This document shows, piece after piece, positions 11,808 through 21,500 of a stretch of DNA of 64,000 nucleotides; within the stretch, counting starts at the first letter, position 1, and every line of letters begins with the position of its first letter. The DNA is taken from NCBI RefSeq assembly GCF_029168945.1, contig NC_083603.1:32771396-32835395 (forward strand), given 5' to 3'. The notes below the pieces were generated by a model. That model had not been told where the DNA came from, did not search any database, and was given only the letters and a program-made list of their open reading frames with translations. The DNA is from Cannabis sativa. Its lineage: Eukaryota > Streptophyta > Magnoliopsida > Rosales > Cannabaceae. Position numbers and translations under genes: made by a program.

Positions 11808-13605
11808 GATGTTGGTGGCCCAGACTCCTTAGACTTGGCAGACTTGGGAGTGGAAGGATTTGCAACAGCCAGCTCCTCAGAAAGGTTAATGACCTCTCCA
11901 GAAGGCCTCTTCTCTGAAGACCCCTCTCCGCCCTTAGACTTCTTGGCCGGAGGGGAAGCGCTAGAGCTCCCGCTCATCCTCTTCCTTAAGGCATCCATCA
12001 TTTGCTGAGACATGTCTGCACAAGAGAAAAAACAGTGTGGTTAGCAAAAACCAACAAAAAATACAAAGTATGGAAGCCAAGAAGCTGAAAAAGAAGTAAA
12101 GCGCAGAGTGACTGTCCGCCCAGAAAGTCAGAAGTCTATCATCACCTGACATCGACTTTATCTCAGCCATAACGGCCTTCCCTTTTCTGGCATAAGGATG
12201 GGATGCCGAACAGGTGAAATGGGCTCCCTTATGCGAATGGCATGTTCAACGGGCCTGGGTGTGGCCGGGAGTTTCTTCTTCCTCCTCAAAGGAGCCACCT
12301 GCTCAGCCTCAGCCTCAGCCTCGGCCTCATCTTCAGGATTCATGGACTCCTGAGCATACTGCTTTGCCCGAGCACCTCCCTTCAACTTAGCTTCACGCTT
12401 AAGTTGAATCAGCTCATTCTCCTTATGAGCTCGATCAGGTCGGGCAACAGCAGATTTCCCCTTCTTCTCTGCCACGGACTTAGAAGAAAAGTCCTTTGGG
12501 TAGAGCCCGTACTGCACCAGATTTGCGTCGGAGGTCAACTGAATTATATCCCTGTCTTCCGCCGGCAACCGGGCAAGCTTTTGAGCCCTATCCCTAAGGG
12601 TAAGGGTCAAGGGAGGACAGTGATATGTCGAAATCTGTTGAAACCAAGTCCGGGTGATGTTCGGATCCTTCACCATGAAGTACTCATCAACCAAACGCCC
12701 TATTTTGCTGATGGCCTTGTTGTTCGCCCCACTCAACCACTTGAAGCCTGGCTGAAAGAAGTAAAAATACCCCGACCTGCCTTGCTTGGGGGTAGACTTC
12801 AGATCGAAGAACCAAGCGACCTCCTAGGGAGAAGGAGCGCCCCATCCCTGATAAGCGTAGAGGACGAAGAGAGCGGACAAATACTTAATGTCCTTGGGAG
12901 TGATCTGAGCCAGGCAGAGGGCGAAGAAGTCCGCTACATCACGGAAGTACTTGTGCAAGGGCATCAGCGCTCCTTGCTGGTTGTGAGCCCCCGACCAGGC
13001 GCACATCCCCTTATCAGGGTTTGAGGCGCGGTTGTCGTGGGCGGGAATGTAGCAGTCCAGCTCGCCCAGGTATCCGTCCTGGTCGAGAGTGCGGAGGCGT
13101 GCCTCCGAAATCTTGGACGGAGGAGTCACCCACCTGCGCCCAAGGCACCCTGCCTCCTATGAGGAATCGCCTCAGCAAGCTCCTCAGTGACGTAATCAAC
13201 GCCCGCAACCAGGACGTCCCCGTCAGCATCAACTTGTTGCCCAGCCTCGTTGTACTCCCCATAGTTAGGGGGTTCAATCTCCTCCTCTCCCTCAACAGCG
13301 GGAGGGCTATCCGGACGTGCCTCATCCAGTTCCTCAACTTCCTGGACTTCAGCGTCCCCCTCACAGTCCTCCTCCATTGGGACCACCAAATCCTGTTCGG
13401 CATCAGGCAGGGTGGCAAGCTGAGCCACCTGGGGGTTGGAAGCGTTAGCCAGACGCGTAGTTTTTTTCGTACGAGCCATCATTCTATGGCTGGGTACGGA
13501 ATCAGAAGGAGGATTAGCACGAAGACGAGGATGGACTTCGTGCAGAAGTTGAAGCAGTTCCTGGTCGATTTGACGCTCGGGCTCCCAAGACTCACCTGGG
13601 TTCAT
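11808..13605 (-). pseudogene. Spliced antisense ORF of Tat-like element (putative gypsy-type transposon domain), broken
   Basis: This minus-strand unit is gene-like. The start is 13605 (MNPGESWEPE) or 13482 (MMARTKKTTR), both in one frame. The N-terminus is acidic (many D/E, 13420-13200). The centre resembles the 'putative gypsy type transposon' family (PF04195-like): LHKYFRDVADFFALCLAQ, YLSALFVLYAYQGWG, then GYFYFFQPGFKWLSG. A Lys/Glu-rich region and a basic Ser-rich tail (PPAKKSKGGEGSS) follow. A clean GT-AG intron at 12016-12145 joins KSMS to DMSQQMMDALRKR. Breaks are a frameshift near 13128, a TAG at 12824-12826, a frameshift near 12185, and loss of the C-terminus to the X-A insertion at 11807. 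The role of this family is unknown. The domain name is from memory of its pattern and needs a profile search. Confidence 0.7.
12016..12145 (-). other. Predicted intron in the antisense ORF
   Basis: On the minus strand the donor is CAG|GTGATG and the acceptor CTTGTGCAG|ACATG, with a long pyrimidine tract before it. The length is 130 bp. Splicing keeps one frame across a stretch that otherwise holds stops. No transcript evidence is available here. Confidence 0.6.
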
Positions 13606-13980
13606 CTACAAAAGACAACACGCAAGATGAGTGTTGGACGGAGTATCAAGCAAAAAAACAAGCAAATATGCCGATCAGGAGTACCCAACAGATTTAAAGA
13701 ACAACCATGTTCGAAGAAAAGTCTAAACTCAAGAAGTGAGAAAGTTTTTCTTGAGTTAGGGCAAAAAATTTCATGAAGCTTGAAGAAAGCAGGATGGAAA
13801 ACAGACGCAATGTAGTTCTAAAATAAGCCTTACGGCTGAAAGCTAAACGCAAGGACATGGAAAAGAAGAGTCGTAAAAGTTTCAACCCCTAGGGTTTCCT
13901 ACAGTGTTCTTTCTACAGCAAAGATACATTCAAAAGCACAAGCATGCTAAGGAAAAACATAAAGGGAGTCAGAAACTTAC
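13606..13980 (-). other. Predicted 5'UTR intron of the antisense unit
   Basis: On the minus strand the donor is TTTGA|GTAAGT at 13980 and the acceptor CTTTTGTAG directly precedes the ATG at 13605. The interior is T-rich on that strand, as plant introns are. This is a prediction only. Confidence 0.45.
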
Positions 13981-14129
13981 TCAAAGATTCAAGTGTCCGG
14001 ATTCAAGCAAGCCTGAAATCGTCTGTAAACTCTTCAGCAACTTTGAAGCTTGAAAACTCTCTCTTTTTGCTCTGGAGTTTGCTTAACAGCGAAGGGTGAT
14101 GAAATGAGGTAATGAGCCAGTACTCCAAG

Positions 14130-14137
14130 TATTTATA
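14130..14137 (-). promoter_or_regulatory. TATA box of the antisense unit
   Basis: TATAAATA on the minus strand lies about 150 bp upstream of the predicted 5'UTR intron donor. It is followed by a C/A/T-rich leader of the kind seen at plant transcript starts. It is separate from the TATA of the 3' LTR, which points the other way. Confidence 0.55.
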
Positions 14138-14420
14138 GGCAAAAGGGTAACTGCACGTAAAGGAACCTTAGACGTCTCGACTTCCCGCCTTGAAAGCAAA
14201 TATGGGAAATCAAAATAATCGAGTGTAACCGTCAGCCGTGGAGAGAGAAATTTGGATTTTCAAAATATTAATTGTCATAGCATTAATTAGCCGAAAACTA
14301 GGGACGCCCAGTCAGCTTCACATCGAGTCTCAAACAGTCATGCTCGATACGTGTCCCCTTTCAAAGGCAGAGCCAGCTCGAAATAAGTCTATACGCAACC
14401 TCGGAGGTCCCGCACAGACT

Positions 14421-14431
14421 TGGGGGGCAAA
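14421..14431 (+). other. Polypurine tract of Tat-like element
   Basis: The run tggggggcaaa lies directly before the LTR start TGTTATCCC. It fixes the element as plus-strand. Confidence 0.8.
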
Positions 14432-15130
14432 TGTTATCCCAAAATCGGCACTCTGACGTGGCATCACAAGAATGGTGACACGTGGCATCTACTTAGAGCA
14501 CCTGGTCGGATCAACATGCCGAGCACGATGCTTCCCTGGCATGTCCATGATGGAATACTCAACGAGCCGTGCAGAATGAGCAACACTTAGCGAATTCAAC
14601 CAAGCACTTCGTGAGTCACCAGCTTAATCCCTACCACTCAGGGATCAACTTGCGTGGATGTGGCATACACACGATTCCACTATCGGTGTATACGGCCTCA
14701 ATCCCATGATCCTAGTATTCAGCAATGATCACACGATCTTTGTGTTTATGCGCTTTTTAACGAGAGAGGAAACTCTTCCTCCTCAAGTTTCCTGCCCTAT
14801 AAATAGTGAGGAATGTTCACTGGGCAGCGGAATCGATCGAAAACTGTAAAACAGAGATCATACGCCGAAACGCTATAAGCTAAGGCTATCTAAGAATTAT
14901 ATATTAAGAGATATTATTGTAAGAGCTATAAGAAAAGGAATCTTCTTCCTTATTCTTAAGTCAATACAACTAACGAGGATTAGGCTATTACCGAACTGCT
15001 CGGGACTGAACCTCTATAAAATTTCTGTGTCTTCTTATTATTATTTGCTTTATTACGTATTCTTATTACGACATATCGTTTATCGCTTATCAAAAAGACT
15101 CATTGTCGTTGGCTAAAAGCAAAGTCAACA
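14432..15130 (+). repeat. 3' LTR of Tat-like element (699 bp)
   Basis: The LTR starts TGTTATCCCAAAATCGGC and ends GCAAAGTCAACA. A TATA box (TATAAATA, 14798-14805) sits about midway. Directly afterwards the X LTR sequence ATAACAATGGATAACTAAT resumes. This matches copy C at 47608, so the boundary is exact to within a base or two. Confidence 0.82.
14798..14805 (+). promoter_or_regulatory. TATA box in Tat-like LTR
   Basis: TATAAATA in the context CTGCCCTATAAATAGTGAGG, a typical plant LTR promoter position. Confidence 0.6.
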
Positions 15131-16173
15131 ATAACAATGGATAACTAATAGCGTATCTATATTGTGGAACATATAGAACGTTCTATATAACTGAGAGTGC
15201 ACTTTTAAATTCTATAGTGGTGCAATGAGGGATTAATAAGTTAGAGAATTTACTTGGTAAATTCTAGATCTGCTCATTGGAAGCTCGGTTATATAGGCCC
15301 ATGGTCGCCATACTAGTTGAGAGAAACTGCTTGTAAGACTCAGTTAATTGATTTTAGTTAATGAATTTTAATTCTAAAATTAGACTATGTATAGTTTATG
15401 AATTTTCACTATGTTATGGCTTGATTGTGAAGAAATAGGATTTTAGGGTTAATTTATTAATTAAGAGACTTTGTGGAGTCTAATTAATAAATATTATAAA
15501 TGATAATTTTATTTGATTAATTATTAAATAAATAGTTTTGACATTTTATAGGGTTGAAATTGTAAAAAGTGGTATTTGTGAAAAATAGATAAATGGTTGA
15601 GAAAAATGGCAAAAATCTAACTAGTGTTGGGCCCATTAATGGCCGGCCACTAGGTTGTATTTTTGGTCCATTTTTTATCATTTTTTATTCCAAAATAAAT
15701 CAACCCTAACCCTAAGAGAAGTAGTATAAAAGGAAAAGAAAGTCTCATTATCCAACTAATGCTTCAAAGGCAATAAACCTAGCTTTCTTTCTCTCTAGGT
15801 TTTTGAGACTTCTTCTTCTTCCTTTCTTCTCTATTTTCGAAATCCTTAGTGTTCTTCACAAATTAAATTCAAGCCTTTAGTGATTGAGTGCATGCCCACA
15901 GATAACAAGTGAGTCCTCAATCATAGTATGTAATACTGTGAAGAATCCAAACAATTGAAGGAGTTTTGGGCTCAGATCTTGGTGATACTCTGCGACAGAG
16001 AGGATACAAGGGTTAGAGATCTGAGCGAAAGGAGTCATTTAATTCCGCTGCAACCAATGTAAAGTTTCTCATACCTTTTATGTGTTTATTTTCATTGTTT
16101 TAGAAATTCATATTTAAGATGTTAAAAACATACTTGTTAGTAAATCTAGATCCTGGTAAAACATATTCCAATA
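15131..16173 (+). repeat. X LTR D, 3' part
   Basis: This corresponds to the last 1.07 kb of the X LTR: ATAACAATGGATAACTAAT through GGAAGCTCGGTTATATAGGC, a TATA-like box (TATAAAAG, 15725-15732) and an end at AACATATTCCAATA. It is interrupted on the left by the Tat-like element. On the right it meets a LINE pseudogene, not X internal sequence, so it is either a solo LTR or a 3' LTR. It is the most diverged X LTR in the window, consistent with its place at the base of the nest. Confidence 0.85.
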
Positions 16174-16289
16174 GAAATGGAGAGTGATATTTTCTTGTTA
16201 GGGAGATATCCAGGGGATACGCATCTACACTTGACAGTCCAGTAGATAGAAATGATGTTTTGCTGGTTTGACACACTAATTTGTTGTTA

Positions 16290-17450
16290 ATAGGTGTTGA
16301 ATCCGACACATTGCAGAATAGTGGAAGAGTGATGTCCGGATCTGTATTTATCTTTTGTTTCCCAGAGGAAGATGAAGATGGTATGGTTGGTTTGTCTTTA
16401 TGGAATGTTGTGATTATTGTGTTTGTAACATCTTTGATTGGAAATCATGCACTTGGATGTATTGCTAGCAGTATTTGGCACCTTTGCTTGAACAAAGATG
16501 ATTGCCGAATCTTGATTAGTATGTCCTTCTTGAATATGAGTAGAATTGACAAACTTGTTTCCCCTTCTCCCTAATTGTTGTAGAATGTGGAGAGGCTGGA
16601 GACAAAGTAGGGTGTGGGAGAATAGGAGAGATAGTGTTTCTAGCCAAACGAGTGATAAAAGGCCATGGCCCAGATTTAGAAAAATCCTGTTTGTAGCGAT
16701 CATATGAAGACTTTGGTAGTGGTGCTCCTTCCATCCACGGGCCATATTCTAGATCTGGATCCAAACCTTCATCCATTTTCTCTAGATATTGTGCGCACTT
16801 ATAAAAAAATGACCAATGATACCACATGAGTAACAAAAATCTAGCATTCTTTCATATCGATACTCAATCCACAACTCATCTTGCAGCCATGGCAAAGTAA
16901 CCATTTGACCTCTAAGCAAAGGCTTTGAAACATCAATTCCCACCCGAATTCTTAGGAAAGGACCCCATCCTTCATTTAGGGAATCATCATGGACTTCTAA
17001 GAAATCGCCAATGAGATTGCCAATGACTCTAGCAAGAGATTTAGATTTGCTGAGGAAAGGCAATCTATTAACTTGGACCCAAAAGGGATTAATGGTAAAT
17101 GAGTTGAAAGAAACCTTTGACAGAACACTTAATGGACAGAGAATCATATGTTGGTTGTGAAAATGTCATGGTTCTTTAAATAAGACTCTCTTCATATCAC
17201 CCTCGCAACCAAATGTAACCATATACGAATCCGTTTCATAGTCTGAGATAGTCACCTGAAATCTTCCAATCCAGTGCTTAAGTATGAAAATTTTCAAGTG
17301 TTTAGGATTGTATCCTTTGTTCGAGTAAATACGACATAGTAAACGGAAATTAGACACATTAAAGGTAGGGATAGATATATTGGAGATGCTAACAACATAT
17401 TTTTCTCGTTCAGTAAGAGCATTTGACACATCTGTTAAGAAGGATTCCAT
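16290..17450 (-). pseudogene. LINE ORF1-like pseudogene (DUF4283 plus CCHC knuckle)
   Basis: This reads right to left from ATG at 17450 (MESFLTDVSNALTEREKYVV). The N-terminal part resembles the DUF4283 domain of plant L1-type ORF1 proteins. The conserved EPW position is a TGA near 17164 (reads EP, stop, HFHNQH). The next section (FWVQVNRLPF, WIEYRYERMLDFCYSCG) is typical of the region before the zf-CCHC_4 knuckle. A frameshift falls at the knuckle (near 16820-16840). The GPWM motif follows (EYGPWMEGAPLPKSSYDR). No ORF2 (endonuclease/RT) is present. X LTR D begins where the downstream part should be. Plants also carry single-copy relatives of this domain pair, but the stops argue for a dead transposon. 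Confidence 0.72.
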
Positions 17451-18018
17451 GGTGGCAGTAGAAGGTAAGGCAATCGAAGGGTAAGAAGGAGGAAAGTAAA
17501 CCTAGAAAAAACCAAAAATTCTCACTTTACAGTAGGAAAGTTTAAAAAGATAGAGGCGGGAGTAGTTAAATTCATGTATATAGAATTAGATCTCATACAA
17601 TTAAAAAGAAATGACTACACTAATTGTCACAGAGCATACATTAAGGGCAGACAACGCTCTACTTTTTTAGAGATCAAAATCTAGTAAAAATAAAAACTTC
17701 AATTAATCTCATGTATTAAATGTATATTAAATCAATTAATATATTTTAAATAAAATATATTAAATATATAAAATTATAAAAGTATTTTAAAAATATATAA
17801 ATATAATTGGATGACCATTGGATGATAATTGGATCGGTTTGGTCGGTTATTCATTGGATCGAATGTCCCATCCAACAACTGATCCGATTCGATTGGATTT
17901 TTAAAATTTACATCCGATTTGATCTAATTATGATTGGATATTCGATTCTATTGGATTGATTAGGATTGGATCGGTCGGTTGTAATTGAATTGGATGACTT
18001 TCTGCACACTCCTATCAG
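17451..18018. other. Non-coding AT-rich stretch with GGATCGG-type short repeats
   Basis: No ORF is credible here. From about 17810 to 17990 the sequence is made of loosely repeated pieces such as ATTGGATCGGTTTGGTCGG and GATCCGATTCGATTGG. I cannot assign it to a family; it may be the leader side of the LINE or an old simple-sequence tract. Confidence 0.5.
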
Positions 18019-18021
18019 TAA

Positions 18022-18405
18022 GGGCTTCTCCAATAGAGAAACCTAAATTTGGTGTTAAATCAACACCAAAAAATTATTATTTCAACACTAATTTTTTTTT
18101 TCAATTCTAACCACAACACTGAAAATTATAACAAAATTTTTATTCTTTACTATTTTATTATTTTATTAATATAATAAGAATATTTTAATACTAAATATAT
18201 ATAATTATTTAGTTTTTCTACTTAAAATTATTATTTAATTATTATTTTTTTTTGTTTAAAAAATAGTGTTGTTTACAGTGTCCCACTAAATTTGGTAGGA
18301 CACGATAAATAAAATTATTTATGAGTATAGTTTTAATGTCCTAGTATAGTAAATATAGGGTGAAACTACACTATATTTGTGTTTTAGAGATCGGTTGGAG
18401 ATGTC
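18022..18405. mobile_element. MITE-like element, about 384 bp
   Basis: Imperfect terminal inverted repeats: the left end is GGGCTTCTCCAAT and the right end GGTTGGAGATGTC (reverse complement GACATCTCCAACC). They are flanked by TAA and TTA trinucleotides. The interior is very AT-rich with no ORF. The ends and 3 bp flanks fit PIF/Harbinger-type (Tourist-like) MITEs. It lies about 160 bp upstream of the TERC start codon. Confidence 0.5.
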
Positions 18406-18478
18406 TTAACGAGTTGTGCACCGATAAACAAACAAAAATAAATAAATAAAAATCCGAGAATAAAATAGAAAGGAAAAC

Positions 18479-18487
18479 ATATATAAA
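18479..18487 (+). promoter_or_regulatory. Candidate TATA box of TERC
   Basis: A TATATAAA-type sequence lies about 75 bp before the ATG at 18563. The spacing suits a plant core promoter with a leader of about 45 bases. The site is in an A-rich tract, so chance occurrence is possible. Confidence 0.35.
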
Positions 18488-18562
18488 AAAAAAAGGATAA
18501 GAATCATAAGATCAGAAGAAGGCCATCCCTTCTTTTGAATTTTCCACCAATTCCGAGCATCC

Positions 18563-21500
18563 ATGGCCGTCGTCTACAACCGACTCCACTATTCTCCCAT
18601 TCCCACCTTCCTTCTTAGGCTTCCTGTGCCTTCTCAATCCTCGAGCTTCATCTCCTATGGCTATGCCTTTCCTCACATTCCTCGCCTCATCCGTACAGGT
18701 TTCCATCTCTCAATTTGAACTTTCTCTCTCTCCTTCTGTTAGTGGCAGACTTTGAGCTGAGTCTGAACATTTATTTGAATTTCAGATTTTCGTACTGTTC
18801 GTTTTCAATCTTCACTGGTTTCTTGCTCCAGACGAACTGAGCACCAAGACGATTTGTCTACCTCAGCTTCAGGTCAGTCTTAGCTTGATTTTGATGTTAG
18901 AGCTAAAAATATACTTTAATTTAGCGATATTTCTGCATAAAAAATATTGTATTCTTCATTATTTGTAGTGATATTTGACTTTTAGTTATCTTAAGGCGAT
19001 TTATTTATATGTGGTGTTTTCCTTGAAGCTAAGCTTTCTAAGAATGTTTCACTAGTTTAATTGAGTGTCATTTATTTATTTTTTCCCGTATCTTGGCGGT
19101 TTGTAATAATATGGTATTTGATTGTAAGGACTATCTATCATGATTATGCAGATATTAGCGATGTTGATATCTCTCGCACTACTCCTTCAATAATTTGTTC
19201 AGAGAAAACTAAGCAAGATGAAAGATTTGTTTCTTCTGTTAGAAATGTGGCCTTGTGGGTAAGTACTTGCCAATTTGTTTCCAATTGTGGTGCTTAAGCT
19301 TTTATTAATTCTTTCCTTACAATATTAAGATGCGTTTAGTTTTCATTAATTACTTTAGGTCAGCGCGGCGGTAGCATTTGGCATTGCTTTAGGGTTAAAG
19401 GAAGGAGGAGAAAAGGCAACCGAGTTTTTCACTGGGTATGCTGAATCATTTCATCACTTTTTGTTTAAATCAACAAGAGTATGTAACCATATTAGGACGT
19501 CAAACAGCTACTAATTGAGCTGCCCTTTCGTTGATTTTGTTTATGGTTTCTGCAAGTTCTGTTCTTGTATGTTCATTATCTGACGACCAAACTGTTCTCA
19601 GGTATATATTAGAGCAAAGCTTGTCAGTTGATAATCTGTTTGTCTTTGTTCTGATTTTCAAGTACTTCAAAGTGCCAAGCATGTATCAGGTGTGTCTCAT
19701 ACTTCTAATTATTCAAGATATCCTATTGGGAGGCCTACATAGGTTCCATACATTCAGATTGTTTAGGTGTTATTATTGCATTAATGTATCTATGCCATCG
19801 TGAGGTAACAATATGCTTAAATGGTGGAATACAGAATCAGGTACTTTCTTATGGCATTGTTGGTGCAGTGGTCTTTCGTTTGACAATAATACTTCTTGGT
19901 ACAGCAACACTTCAGGTAAAGATCATGTTTTTTGTGCATTGGTTTAGTAGCTTTTGTGGTTGTGCTTTTCCTAAATCTCTTTCCTTTGCTTTTGTTCTAG
20001 AGGTATGAAGCAGTAAACCTTCTACTAGCTGGCATACTACTTTTCTCATCTTTCAAGGTGAAATTCTCTTTAAAAAATATGTAGCTGTTCTTTATTGATT
20101 TTATTTTTCATCACTGGATTATAATTGAATTTTGAATTAAGGAGGTTAGTTAACTATTTGAATTTATCTTTATTTGGGTGAAGAATGTTTTGGTTTCTTC
20201 GCCTAATCCTATAATATTTGAGGAACAGATTATTATAGCAAACGCTATGCAAGTACTTAGAAAGAACTTGAACCTTAAACCACCAAAGTAACCTTCTGTT
20301 TCTCTCTGGGGTTTCTAAATGGACACACAGACAAATATAGCAGATATCTTTAGAGGCAAGATCATAGAATGGATATGCCACCACATGTAAACACCAGTAG
20401 ATATACCTTTTTAGATTCATTCAGTTAGTTCTGTGGGAAGAATTATTCATAGCCGTCCCAGTTCTGTGTTTGAAAACCAATTTCAATTTCAATTTGAAAG
20501 AGAAACTGATTCCTGATTTCAACATGTTAGGTGGTTTTATTTGTCATCACACTAATATGCACACACTCACACACACATATACATATAAATGTGCACGCTT
20601 GTGTGTGTATTTTGTGATACCTCTTGATGTAAAATGTCTGCTCATGATGTTTTATGCAAATCATTCTAGCTAAAGTGTGATGACACAAAATTTTATTATG
20701 TTTGGATAGCTATTTGCTACTGAAGAAGATGACACTGACCTATCTGACAACTTTATAGTGAAGACATGCCAGAAGGTTATCCCTGTTACAGGTATTATTG
20801 TATCTCATTGTCTGTTTGCCTTCTGTTGAATCATTCCATATCACTGGCTTTCCATTAATTTAGATGGAAAAGTGTTGTTATTTTACACTTCAATGAGAAT
20901 TGAAAAGCACCATTAGATGGCTTTTTTATTTTTATTTTTCTGAAAAAAAAAATAAAAACTAGAAGCATATATAATTGATCTTTTGCTACTTGCAGTTTAG
21001 CTAGTGTTAATTGTTGTTCTGTTTTGTTAGTTAGGAAAAGTCAGCTGTCATTAGTTAGTTGGTTTTCTGTTATAAGGTTGTTATATTTTTCTGTTACTGG
21101 TTTTTCATTCCTTTGTATTTCTCGAGCTATATATTGGCTCTTTCCTGTACTTTTCTCTCTTGAGATCAATAAAACTTTCCTCTGTTTTTCTCCAAATCTT
21201 TTCCCCTTTCTTGTAATAGCTAGTTGTTTCTTAACTTTTAATGGTAGATTAAAGAAATGAATGTGTTAATAGAATTTAACTTATTTTGACTACTTTTTTT
21301 TTTTTTTTTGAGATGACTACTTAATCTGTTGTAATCTAATATATATAAATATTTTTTATTGAACTCTTGCAGCTAGTTATGATGGTAATCGATTTTTTAC
21401 TGCTCAGGATGGTGTATGGAAGGTTAGTCTTTTTATGAGATCTTGTCAAGATTTAGAATTAAAGCTTTAATTACATGTTTAGCTTGCAGAAAATACAGTT

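Larger units (their letters stand above)
11808..15130 (+). mobile_element. Tat-like Ty3/gypsy element, 3' portion with antisense gene
   Basis: Orientation is set by a polypurine tract (14421-14431) followed by an LTR (14432-15130) that reads TG...CA on the plus strand. Between the left break (X-A insertion at 11807) and the polypurine tract lies a reading frame on the opposite strand. This is the layout known for plant Tat-lineage elements with an extra antisense ORF between pol and the 3' LTR. The pol region would lie left of X-A, outside the window. On its right the element breaks X LTR D, which resumes at 15131. Assignment to Tat rests on layout, LTR start and antisense ORF type, since no pol is visible. 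Confidence 0.72.

Noticed and set aside
12242..13776. Long plus-strand frames (up to 260 codons) across the Tat fragment
   Set aside because: They are shadows of the minus-strand antisense ORF, which has the recognisable domain pattern, introns and TATA box.
17700..18000. Possible tRNA or satellite signal in the GGATCGG-rich stretch
   Set aside because: No cloverleaf or regular period could be found; only loose word repetition.
20560..20625. CA/TG-rich tract in TERC intron 7
   Set aside because: Short imperfect simple repeat, common in plant introns; no further structure.
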